Assembly (NCBI GenBank): GCA_046295975.1
Contig: JBKBMG010000004.1
Coordinates: 1 to 64,000 of the forward strand
Reading direction: 5' to 3'
Source of the DNA: UBA2357 sp046295975
GTDB taxonomy: Bacteria; Pseudomonadota; Gammaproteobacteria; Burkholderiales; Rhodocyclaceae
DNA length: 64,000 nt
In this document: one piece after another, positions 44,825-52,177 of the stretch
Numbering within the stretch: the stretch's first letter is position 1
Layout: every line of letters starts with the position of its first letter
The notes under the pieces: model-generated
What the model was told of the DNA's origin: nothing
Databases searched by the model: none
What the model saw: the letters and a program-made list of their open reading frames with translations, nothing else
Made by a program: the position numbers and the translations under genes

Positions 44825-45296
44825 ATGAGTCACATTGTTGAACCTAGAAACCTCAGTTGCCCGCGCTCCATGATCTTGAGTGCCTTACAAAGCGTGGGCT
44901 ACACAGCTTCGACTACGGTCACCCAATGGGTGAGTCCGCTACGGGCCCGCTTGCACGCCTGGTGCGCCGCCTGGCTGCGTTGCGCCTCCTTGCAGGGAAC
45001 AACCATGCCGCGTCGTCGCGCCTTGCCAGACGACGCCCCAGACGCACACTCGGACACGTCCAACTGAGGTTTCTAGGTTGAAGTGAAGATCCCGGACATC
45101 GGTGATTGAGTTGCTCGTCATGACGGGCGACAGGATCGAGGTGGGTAACGCCATGTGCGTCCTGGAGCGTCCTGGAAACAGACAGGGCGACGATGGACGT
45201 GCCCTGCCCGGATGCGCTGTGGACTCGATCGTGCCGATGAGCGAGCATATCGCCTGCATGTTTGTCGCGACGGCGGCCCGTACGAGTCCGTAAGAA
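44825..45296 (+). pseudogene. Decayed dihydrolipoamide dehydrogenase (lipoyl domain remnant) interrupted by a MITE
   Basis: An AGGAGG site and ATG begin 12 bases after aceF. If the MITE at 44843-45077 and one 5-base target copy are removed, the frame reads MSHIVEVKIPDIGD and then TGA. The rest of a lipoyl domain follows in other frames: IELLVMTGDRIEVGNAMCVLE, then ETDRATMDVPCPD, then VDSIVPMSEHIACMFV. Betaproteobacterial E3 enzymes often start with such a domain. Visible lesions are a probable 20-base deletion between GGTGATT repeats, a 10-base tandem duplication GCGTCCTGGA at 45157-45176, and loss of the lipoyl lysine (AGG, Arg, at 45184). The catalytic E3 part is absent. Confidence 0.8.
44843..45077 (+). 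mobile_element. MITE-like element, copy 1 (235 bp)
   Basis: Ends are perfect 17-bp inverted repeats, CCTAGAAACCTCAGTTG (44843-44859) and its complement (45061-45077). It is flanked by a 5-bp target duplication TTGAA (44838-44842 and 45078-45082). It encodes no transposase. A near-identical inverted copy lies at 46941-47175. The CCTAG ends and 5-bp duplication recall IS1380-family elements such as ISEcp1, so mobilisation by such a transposase is a reasonable guess. Confidence 0.9.
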
Positions 45297-45413
45297 CATT
45301 CGGGCGGACGCGCTTCGGCGGCCCGACCGACCGGCGATGCTGCGTCGAGGCCGGGGGTGTGGCGTGGGCTTCAAGCCGGCGGGCATCCGGCCCGCGATTG
45401 ACGGCCTTCAGGT

Positions 45414-46154
45414 TTACTGGTTTTCGAGTACTTCGTGATGGGCGTTGGCGCCGCGTTTCCAGTAGGCGGCGGCGCGGATGGCGCGTCGGTCGTGCCCCTT
45501 CTCGTCTACCAGAACGCGGCGGATCTGAGCGATCGTCGCGGCTTCACCGGCGCACCATGCGTAGCCCTCACCGGAAGGCAGAGCGAGGCTGCGCACGCTG
45601 TCGATCAAGGCATCAGAGCTTGAAACCCAGCGCAGATCCAGCTGGGCAGCGCTGGTCAAAGGGCGTTGGTCGGTGCTGTCCGCGACATGGAGGTGAACGA
45701 TCGCGCGGCTACTTGACGGGAGCTCTTCCAGACGACGGGCGATGGCGGGGAGTGCGGTTTCGTCTCCGACGAGGAGATGCCAGTCGAAATCGACTGGCAC
45801 GACGAAGGATCCTCTGGGCCCCCCCACCGCGACCGTCTGCCCAGGCGCCACCTGGTCTGCCCAGCGTGCCCCGGGGCCGCCGCTGTGCAGGGCCAGCTCC
45901 AGCGTCAGTTCGCGTCGTACCGGGTCGAAGCTGCGAGGGGTGTAGTCCCGGCGAATGGGCGCTTCCTGCTCGTCGCCCGGGATGAAGAGTTTCACGTGAT
46001 CATCAAAGGATGCACTGACGAAATCCGCCAGATCGTCGCCGCTGAGTTTCAGACGGAGAAAATGGGGGCTCAGGGTGCTGACTTCGACAACCACCAGTTC
46101 GCGCCGTTTGAGTTCGTAGCGGCGCCGTTGAATGTTCTCGGTGAGGGAGGGCAT
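45414..46154 (-). CDS. Siderophore-interacting protein (ferric-siderophore reductase family)
   Basis: A 246-residue SIP/ViuB-type flavoprotein. The FAD-binding barrel has RDYTPRSFDP and GPGARWADQVAPGQTVAVGGPRGSF; the NAD(P)-binding half has LLVGDETALPAIARRLE and GYAWCAGEAATI. The family reduces Fe(III)-siderophores in the cytoplasm to release iron. It diverges from the MarR gene at 46181 with a shared palindromic operator. No siderophore receptor is nearby. Confidence 0.92.
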   Translation of the reverse strand: MPSLTENIQRRRYELKRRELVVVEVSTLSPHFLRLKLSGDDLADFVSASFDDHVKLFIPGDEQEAPIRRDYTPRSFDPVRRELTLELALHSGGPGARWADQVAPGQTVAVGGPRGSFVVPVDFDWHLLVGDETALPAIARRLEELPSSSRAIVHLHVADSTDQRPLTSAAQLDLRWVSSSDALIDSVRSLALPSGEGYAWCAGEAATIAQIRRVLVDEKGHDRRAIRAAAYWKRGANAHHEVLENQ

Positions 46155-46173
46155 GGACGTTTCCTGGTTTTAA

Positions 46174-46219
46174 GTTGACAATGTCAACCATCATGAACAA
46201 TACAGTTGATAAAGTCAAT
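46174..46219. promoter_or_regulatory. Paired palindromic operators at the marR/SIP divergent promoter
   Basis: GTTGAC-AAT-GTCAAC (46174-46188) is a perfect dyad, and GTTGAT-AAA-GTCAAT (46205-46219) is a close copy 31 bp further, about three helical turns. The first includes the marR ATG at 46181. Two sites on one DNA face suggest cooperative autorepression by the MarR protein. Confidence 0.65.
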
Positions 46220-46711
46220 CAAATTTCGGATGCCTCTGCGGGTCAGGTGCTGGAGTCGATGCATGGTCTGATGCACGAATTCCGCGCGCACCAGTTGCAG
46301 ATGTTGCGCGACTGTGGAGCGGGTCTGACCCCGATGGAGGCTCGGATACTGGGTTTCTTCGCGCGCCGGCCGGGGGGAACCCAGAGCGATCTGGCACAAC
46401 ACTCGGGGCGCGACAAGGCTCAGCTTGCGCGATTGATCAAAGGCTTGAAGGAGCGAGGTCTGCTGGACGCGGAGCCCGACCAGGTCGACCGCCGCAATGT
46501 GGGGCTGCGTCTCAGCGATGCCGGCGCGACTTTGCACGGCACGCTGCGCGGGCTCATGCGGCAGGTGGAAACCCGGGCGCTGACCGGTTTTAGCGCCGAT
46601 GAACTGGGACGTATGGCGGATTTGCTTCAACGCATGAAAGACAATCTGGCGCATGGCCGGGACGACGCTACGAGCCGATGTCCGGCATCGGACCGGGAAG
46701 GAGACGCGTAG
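46181..46711 (+). CDS. MarR-family transcriptional regulator
   Basis: A 176-residue protein with a winged helix-turn-helix (about 40-125: TPMEARILGFFARRPGGTQSDLAQHSGRDKAQLARLIKGLKERGLL, then DQVDRRNVGLRLSDAG). Start choice is uncertain: ATG at 46181 or 46193, both inside the operator region and without a clear ribosome site, or a TTG at 46175. It diverges from the siderophore-interacting protein gene and probably represses it. An inducer is not apparent. Confidence 0.88.
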   Translation: MSTIMNNTVDKVNQISDASAGQVLESMHGLMHEFRAHQLQMLRDCGAGLTPMEARILGFFARRPGGTQSDLAQHSGRDKAQLARLIKGLKERGLLDAEPDQVDRRNVGLRLSDAGATLHGTLRGLMRQVETRALTGFSADELGRMADLLQRMKDNLAHGRDDATSRCPASDREGDA

Positions 46712-46940
46712 TGCGTCGATTTTGGTGTTCGTGCGACGCCAGGGGTGGAGCCGAAGGGCGATCTCCCGCCACGCTGGCATGCGGCCCGGGCGAATGCTGG
46801 GCCCTGAGCGCGCCAGCGCATGCGATCTCCAGAGACATGGCCGCACCGGCCGGCGCAGTCTACTGAACCCTGGAGTTCTCGTTACAAGTCAGGCAAAGCC
46901 GCTTGTGGCGTGGGTGTTCGACGAACTCGTCGCGGATGAT
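46712..46940. other. Intergenic stretch before MITE copy 2
   Basis: 229 bases with no confident gene. An open frame ends in QAKPLVAWVFDELVADD and would stop two codons beyond if the MITE were removed. This could be the tail of a regulator, such as a LysR protein, whose body is gone, but nothing upstream supports it. Confidence 0.3.
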
Positions 46941-47175
46941 CCTAGAAACCTCAGTTGGACGTGTCCGAGTGTGCGTCTGGGGCGTCGTCAGGCAAGGCGC
47001 GACGACGCGGCATGGTTGTTCCCTGCAAGGAGGAGCAACGCAGCCAGGCGGCGCACCAGGCGTGCAATCGGACCCGTAGCGGACTCACCCACTGGGTGAC
47101 CGTAGTCGAAGCTGTGTAGCCCACGCTTTGTAAGACACTCAAGATCATGGAGAGCGGTCAACTGAGGTTTCTAGG
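46941..47175 (-). mobile_element. MITE-like element, copy 2 (235 bp, inverted)
   Basis: It has the same length and 17-bp ends as copy 1, in the opposite orientation (right end CAACTGAGGTTTCTAGG at 47159-47175). It is flanked by a 5-bp duplication ATGAT (46936-46940 and 47176-47180). The duplication differs from that of copy 1, so each copy inserted separately. It sits directly against the stop codon of the oxidoreductase gene at 47180. Confidence 0.9.
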
Positions 47176-47179
47176 ATGA

Positions 47180-48160
47180 TTAAAGCCTGACCACGACACT
47201 ACCGGATTTGTGTCCGGTATCGACCCGCGCATGCGCCTGGGGCAAGGCATCGAAGGCAAAGACGCTGTCGAGCAGCGGGGTGAACTGCGCCTTGGCACAC
47301 AGCTCGGACAGCTCCGTCAGGTCCGCCGCGCGTTCGACTGCGGGTCCGGCAATGCAGCGCTTGCCGCCGCGGGCTCGGGCGATCATGTCGGACAGCGTCC
47401 CGTTGATCGCGAGGTAGCGACCCCGTTCGGCCAGGAGGGGCAGGGCGCGTCTGAAGCACAGGGCGCCCACTGCATCGGCGACGACGTCGAATGTCGTGTC
47501 CATCCGTGTCACGTCGTCGGTGTTGCGGTCGACGACCGTGTTGGCGCCGAGATCACGCACCTTTTCCAGATTGTGGGTGCTGGTCACCGCCGTGACGTGG
47601 GCACCCGCCGCCGCGGCGAGTTGGACCAGCGCGCTGCCTACCGTGCCGGCCGCTCCGATCACCAGTATCCGTTCATCCGCACGCAGCCCGGCGCGGCGCA
47701 GGAAATCAAGCGCCGCCGTGCCGCCGAAGCCGAGCGCAGCGGCGGTTTCGATCGGCATCTGGGCAGGTCGCACAATCACCGCAGCGCGCTCGCGGACCGC
47801 CACATACTCGGCATGCCCGCCCATGCGCGGGCCGCACAAGGCGATGACCGGATCGCCGATCCTGAAGCGTGTGCTGCGGCTGCCCACCGCCACCACGACG
47901 CCGGTCAGTTCCACGCCCAGCACCGGGCGCCGCGGGCGGTCAAACCCGAACGCGAGGCGGCCGGCCAGGCGCATGCCGGAAGGAAAGTCCATAGCCCTGA
48001 TCCGCCGGTCGGCAGCGGAGACGGTGGTCGCCTGCACCCGGATCAAGACCTCCTTCGCGCCGGGTTTTGGCACCGGTACGCGTTCCAGCGTGAGCACGTC
48101 CGGGCCGCCGTAGGCCTTCGCAACCCAGGCGCGCATGCTCACTGGTACGGTCGTGTTCAT
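47180..48160 (-). CDS. Medium-chain dehydrogenase/reductase, quinone oxidoreductase type (zinc-free)
   Basis: A 326-residue MDR protein. It has the N-terminal GroES-like fold (AYGGPDVLTLERVPVPKPGAKEVLIRV, VLGVELTGVVVAVGS) and a Rossmann domain with IGAAGTVGSALVQLAAAAGA. Structural and catalytic zinc cysteines are absent, so it belongs with NAD(P)H:quinone reductase-like members. The ATG at 48158-48160 follows GCGGAG. It diverges from a TetR gene across two matched dyads. MITE copy 2 lies at its 3' end and its target duplication touches the stop codon. Confidence 0.9.
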   Translation of the reverse strand: MNTTVPVSMRAWVAKAYGGPDVLTLERVPVPKPGAKEVLIRVQATTVSAADRRIRAMDFPSGMRLAGRLAFGFDRPRRPVLGVELTGVVVAVGSRSTRFRIGDPVIALCGPRMGGHAEYVAVRERAAVIVRPAQMPIETAAALGFGGTAALDFLRRAGLRADERILVIGAAGTVGSALVQLAAAAGAHVTAVTSTHNLEKVRDLGANTVVDRNTDDVTRMDTTFDVVADAVGALCFRRALPLLAERGRYLAINGTLSDMIARARGGKRCIAGPAVERAADLTELSELCAKAQFTPLLDSVFAFDALPQAHARVDTGHKSGSVVVRL

Positions 48161-48302
48161 GCCGAACTCCGCGCTAAGTGATGAGCGCGGGCCGCGGTTG
48201 CGGTGATGCAAACAGTATCGATCATGGCGATTGCGCACCCCATGGGATTGGTCCGGTACAAGCGCGCGAAAAGACCGCGGTTGCCCCGACTGATCCGTCA
48301 GT

Positions 48303-48350
48303 ATTTACAATGTAAGTCCGTTGCTGCGAATCTAGACTTACATCGTAAGT
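48303..48350. promoter_or_regulatory. Paired TetR operators
   Basis: ATTTAC-AAT-GTAAGT (48303-48317) and ACTTAC-ATC-GTAAGT (48336-48350) are two 15-bp dyads, 33 bp apart. They lie between the divergent oxidoreductase and tetR genes, the second 20 bases before the tetR start. The second is a perfect inverted repeat. They are very likely sites for the adjacent TetR regulator. Confidence 0.75.
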
Positions 48351-48369
48351 ACGTCAAGCCCGAAAACAC

Positions 48370-49035
48370 ATGAAACCTCGTTTCACGAAACCATCGCGCG
48401 CGCCGCTCAGCCGCGAGCGCGTCATCCAGGCGGCACTCGAACTGGCCGATGCCGGCGGCACCGATCGGCTCACCATGCGGGCCTTGGCTGCCGAACTCGG
48501 GGTGGAGGCGATGTCGCTCTACAACCATGTGCGCAACAAGGAAGACCTGCTGGATGGGCTGGTCGAGGCAGTTGTCGCAAAAATCGACTTGCCGCGCGCG
48601 GAAGGCGACTGGCAAGGCGAGATGCAACGCCGGGCAAACGCCATGCGCAGCGTCTTCCTGGCTCACCCCTGGGCGCCACCATTGATCGTCGGTCGGATCA
48701 ATACCGGCCCCCACATGCTGAGCCTGATCGAGGCCACCCTGAGCTGCTTGCGTGCGGCGGGGTTCAGCACGGTGCAGGCCGATCACGTCATGAACGCGCT
48801 CGACAGCTACCTCTACGGCTTCCACCTGCTCGAACGCAGCTTTCCGCTCGAGCCTGAACGCTACGCCGAAGCCGCGCGCGCTTTTTTACCGAGCATCGAC
48901 GCCGATCGCTACCCGCATTTCGCGGAACTGGCGCAAGTCGTCGCCGACGGGCGGCACGATGGTGTCAACCACATGGCGTTCGGCCTCGACCGGCTGTTGC
49001 GTGCGCTGGAACAGGAGCGGCACGGACAGGGCTAA
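48370..49035 (+). CDS. TetR-family transcriptional regulator
   Basis: A 221-residue protein. The N-terminal helix-turn-helix is LSRERVIQAALELADAGGTDRLTMRALAAELGVEAMSLYNHVRNKEDLLDGLVE, and the rest is a TetR_C-type effector domain. It diverges from the quinone oxidoreductase-like gene, which it probably represses through the two dyads at 48303-48350. The ligand is unknown; such pairs commonly respond to reactive or toxic organics. Confidence 0.92.
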   Translation: MKPRFTKPSRAPLSRERVIQAALELADAGGTDRLTMRALAAELGVEAMSLYNHVRNKEDLLDGLVEAVVAKIDLPRAEGDWQGEMQRRANAMRSVFLAHPWAPPLIVGRINTGPHMLSLIEATLSCLRAAGFSTVQADHVMNALDSYLYGFHLLERSFPLEPERYAEAARAFLPSIDADRYPHFAELAQVVADGRHDGVNHMAFGLDRLLRALEQERHGQG

Positions 49036-49195
49036 CGCCGGCGAACTCGCGTTTGGGGCGAGCCGGGGAGGATTGCCGCGAACCGGAGCGCCAGGCTCTG
49101 GCGCCGGACGCGATTCGCGACGTGTCTCGAGCGTTCTCCGTTTGGTCGCTCAGGCAGCGACATCCTGAGTGCCCGCTGCAAGTCGGCAAGCAGGA

Positions 49196-49771
49196 TCAGA
49201 ACATCCGCGGCATTACATCCGTGGCGCCGCCCTTGTCGAGCAGTCGATGCTTGAGGCCGCCGACAACGTGCAGCGCGATGAGGAGCAACAAGGCGTAGGC
49301 CGAGTACTCGTGAAGCGCCTGGAATACTTCGAAGGCACTGTCGTTCTTGGGGAGCAACTCGGGTAGCTTGCTGATGAGGAAGAACGGTACACCATCACTT
49401 TGCGTGAAGCTGCTCGACATCGCGTAACCGAGCATCGGAATCAGGAGCGTCAACGCAATCATGAGCCGGTGGGCTGCATGCGAAAGATGGCGCTCCCAGT
49501 TGGAGAGGGCGTTGGGTGTTTGCGGCAGCGCGGCGCGATTGCGCCAGCGGATGCCGAGGTGAACCAAGGCAAGCAGCCATACCAGTATGCCGAATTGCTT
49601 GTGGTTCGAATAGAACAGATCGAACGTGTCCATTGACGTGTCTTCGGGGAGGCCCGTCATGGTCCAGCCGGACCAGATCAGACCGAGGATCAGCACGGCG
49701 CGCAGCCAATGCAGAATGCGCATTGCCAGCGGATATCTGGTTGCGGCGTCGGGGTGAATGGTGTTCGTCAC
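49196..49771 (-). CDS. Cytochrome b561 family membrane protein (second)
   Basis: A 191-residue four-helix diheme b561-like protein. Candidate heme ligands are His21 (RILHWLRAV), His57 (YSNHKQFGI), and the histidines in FQALHEYSAYALLLLIALHVVGGLKH. It ends with the GGATDVMPRMF tail common in this group. Unlike the copy at 1733 it has no YceI partner. It carries electrons in the inner membrane; the partner is unknown. Confidence 0.9.
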   Translation of the reverse strand: MTNTIHPDAATRYPLAMRILHWLRAVLILGLIWSGWTMTGLPEDTSMDTFDLFYSNHKQFGILVWLLALVHLGIRWRNRAALPQTPNALSNWERHLSHAAHRLMIALTLLIPMLGYAMSSSFTQSDGVPFFLISKLPELLPKNDSAFEVFQALHEYSAYALLLLIALHVVGGLKHRLLDKGGATDVMPRMF

Positions 49772-50225
49772 GTTGTTCCTTATCTCTTGGTTTCAAAAAG
49801 TCGATTAACCCGACTGTGGAGGAATGTCGCTTCATGATCGCGTGCTCGGTGCCCGTGCCACCAGCGCCCGGAGCGATGCCGAGGGGCTGCGCCCGTCACG
49901 AGATCGACCTTGCCGAGTCGTGGGGAGCGCGCTGCCATCGGGATATCACGTCCGATTGAAGCGCGTGCGATAGAACGGATCGGCGTCATTTAGTTCAGTC
50001 GGTGTCGTCGATGGAGAGCGAGTCGGCGAGTTTCCGGGGCTCGCCCCTGAAGGGAATCGCTGCGTGCAATGATTGCCGGTCGGGTCATCAGCCGACGGTG
50101 TTGTCGTACGAGGGGTAGCGTCGCGTCTTCCGATTGCTTGGCGAGTTGAGCCCAGCACTTGTTCGGGGCGCCGTTGAACCACCGGGGCGTGGGCGCGAAC
50201 GAGCAGCGACCCGCGGCGCGGCGTG
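49772..50225. other. Gene-free stretch between b561 and the efflux two-component genes
   Basis: 454 bases. Short open frames exist on both strands, but none has a ribosome site or a recognisable domain. The stretch separates betaproteobacterium-like genes on the left from Pseudomonas-like genes on the right, so it may contain a recombination boundary. No repeat or tRNA was seen in it. Confidence 0.4.
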
Positions 50226-51293
50226 CTACGTAACCTTTAGTGGCAGGCTCAGCAGAAAGGTGGTGCCACCCTGGATGGATGCGCGGCAGGAGGCCTGCCC
50301 GCCGTGCGCCTCAGCAATGGCCTTGACCACTGCCAAGCCCAGACCGCTGCCGCCGCTTTCCCGCGAACGCGACGGTTCGCCACGGCGAAAGGCCTCGAAT
50401 ATGTGGACAGCCAGTTCAGGGGGGATGCCGGGGCCTTCGTCCTCCACGATCAGCTGGCAGAGCCCGTTTATCTGCTGCAATCGCACCAGCAAAGCACCCG
50501 GGTCGGCGTGCTGCAGGGCATTGTCCAGCAGTGCCATCAACGCCTGGCGGATACGTACCGCGTCGCACACCACTTGCAGATTGACATCCAGATCGCTGTG
50601 CAGCTGCAAGCCCTTTGACGCCAGGGGGGCGGTGAAACCCTGTAGAACGGTGCTGAGTTCATCGGCCAAGCTGACCTGAACCCGCTGCAGCTCAAGATGG
50701 CCGCTGTCGTTGAGGCTCAGCACACGCAGGTCTTCGATCAAGCGATTGAGGCCTTCCACTTGGCGCATCAGGCCATTGAAGATCTCACCGCTGGGGCTGA
50801 ACACGCCTTCTGCCAGTCCCTGTAAACGCCCGCGCAGAATGGTCACCGGTGTGCGCAGCTCGTGGGCGATGGCGGCGTTCCAGAATTCGCGCTCGCGGGT
50901 CATGCTCTGCAGCCGCTCCGCCATGGCGTTGAAGTCGCGTACTAGCTGCGCGGTTTCGCCCATGGCCTGTTCCCCCAGCGGCGCGCGCGCATCGAGCTTG
51001 CCCTGGGCGACTTCGCGCAGGCTGTGCGCCACCGAATTCAGCGGTGTGAGGATGCGCCGTGACAGGCGGATGGCGACGAACACCGCCATGCCCAGCGCCG
51101 CGACTATGGTACAGATGATCCAGATCATCTCGACTTGCGACGGCATCCACGTGTCGGAGATGCTGTCCGGCAGGTAGCTAATGGCAAATGCATAGAAAAC
51201 GTAAGAGCCGAACACCGAGATCAGGATGATGCTCAGCGCCATCACCGCCAGGGACTGGATGATCTGCCTGCGCAGGCCCTGGATGCGCTTCAT
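50226..51293 (-). CDS. Sensor histidine kinase of an efflux-linked two-component system
   Basis: A 355-residue BaeS-like kinase. Two transmembrane helices (about 12-34 and 57-77) flank a short periplasmic loop of about 20 residues, followed by HAMP, HisKA with His144 (AHELRTPVTILRG) and HATPase_c (DNALQHADP, DEGPGIPPE, GGSGLGLAVVKAIAEAHGG). It overlaps the response regulator gene by 4 bases. The pair diverges from the RND pump genes and probably controls them. The tiny sensor loop suggests sensing within the membrane. Confidence 0.92.
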   Translation of the reverse strand: MKRIQGLRRQIIQSLAVMALSIILISVFGSYVFYAFAISYLPDSISDTWMPSQVEMIWIICTIVAALGMAVFVAIRLSRRILTPLNSVAHSLREVAQGKLDARAPLGEQAMGETAQLVRDFNAMAERLQSMTREREFWNAAIAHELRTPVTILRGRLQGLAEGVFSPSGEIFNGLMRQVEGLNRLIEDLRVLSLNDSGHLELQRVQVSLADELSTVLQGFTAPLASKGLQLHSDLDVNLQVVCDAVRIRQALMALLDNALQHADPGALLVRLQQINGLCQLIVEDEGPGIPPELAVHIFEAFRRGEPSRSRESGGSGLGLAVVKAIAEAHGGQASCRASIQGGTTFLLSLPLKVT

Positions 51294-52018
51294 GGCTCAC
51301 CGCCGAAGCGATAGCCCACGCCCCAGACGCTGGCCGGCACGCCCTGGATATCGAGGGCTTCGAGTTTCTTGCGCAACTTGCTGACGTGGCTGTCCACGGT
51401 GCGTTCCTGGGTGTCGCCCTCGGGCAGGCAGTTGATCAACAGTTCGCCACGGCTGAATACGCGTTTCGGCGCGCGCATCAGGCAGGTGAGCAGCTTGAAT
51501 TCGGTCAGGGTCAAATCCAGCATCTGCTGCTGGCCATCGCGGCAGACGCTTGCCTCGTGGCTGTCCAGATCGATCTGGAACGGACCGGCACGCAGCATCT
51601 GCACCGGGGTGGGCATGCTCGCCCGGGTGCGCCGCAGCACCGCCTGAACCCGTGCCACTACTTCGGCCGGATTGAAGGGTTTGACCACGTAATCATCGGC
51701 TCCCAGGCGCAACCCCATTAGCTTGTCGATGTCCTGATCCATTGCAGTGAGCATGATCACCGGTGTGTCGCCGCGGGAGCGGAGCTCGCTCAGCACCTTC
51801 CAGCCGTCTAGGTGAGGCATCTGCACATCGAGTAGCAGCAGGTCCGGTTTCAGCGCCTGGTGCATGGCAAGCGCCTCGTGGCCGTCGGCGGCATGCTGGG
51901 TCCGCAGTCCGCTGCGCTGCAAGTAGGCACTGAGGATGTCGGCGATCTCGGCTTCGTCGTCGGCAATCAGCACCAGCGCCGGGGAGGCAGGGTTCGTGCG
52001 CAGGTTGGAATCGGACAT
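51290..52018 (-). CDS. OmpR-family response regulator (efflux-linked)
   Basis: A 242-residue protein with a receiver (phospho-acceptor Asp64 in LLLLDVQMP; K in VVKPF) and a winged-helix Trans_reg_C domain (LTLTEFKLLTCLMRAPKRVFSRGELL, RTVDSHVSKLRKKLE). It resembles BaeR. The ATG at 52016-52018 places the receiver at its usual distance; ATGs further up would add an untypical head. It is upstream of the kinase in one transcript and divergent from the RND genes. Confidence 0.92.
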   Translation of the reverse strand: MSDSNLRTNPASPALVLIADDEAEIADILSAYLQRSGLRTQHAADGHEALAMHQALKPDLLLLDVQMPHLDGWKVLSELRSRGDTPVIMLTAMDQDIDKLMGLRLGADDYVVKPFNPAEVVARVQAVLRRTRASMPTPVQMLRAGPFQIDLDSHEASVCRDGQQQMLDLTLTEFKLLTCLMRAPKRVFSRGELLINCLPEGDTQERTVDSHVSKLRKKLEALDIQGVPASVWGVGYRFGGEP

Positions 52019-52177
52019 GGGCTGGCTTGATGAGGCGGCGCCGAATTTTATCGCTCCCTCCATGCTTTCTCCACAAAGCCTCGAATCAATCGCAATAGCT
52101 GCAGGCCAGACTGCCGCCTCGAATCGGTTTCGGTCGTCGCTGCGAAGCGACAACTCCTTGAACGAGGTTAAAGTGGT

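Noticed and set aside
44825..45067. The 80-codon frame spanning the start of the E3 relic and the MITE as a real gene
   Set aside because: It reads from the relic start straight into the inserted element, so it is a by-product of the insertion.
44843..47175. A composite transposon made of the two MITEs and the genes between them
   Set aside because: Each copy has its own 5-bp target duplication and the outer flanks do not match each other, so the unit did not move as one.
50134..50679. A plus-strand frame beginning in the gene-free stretch before the efflux kinase
   Set aside because: Most of it overlaps the kinase on the other strand and its translation has no recognisable features.
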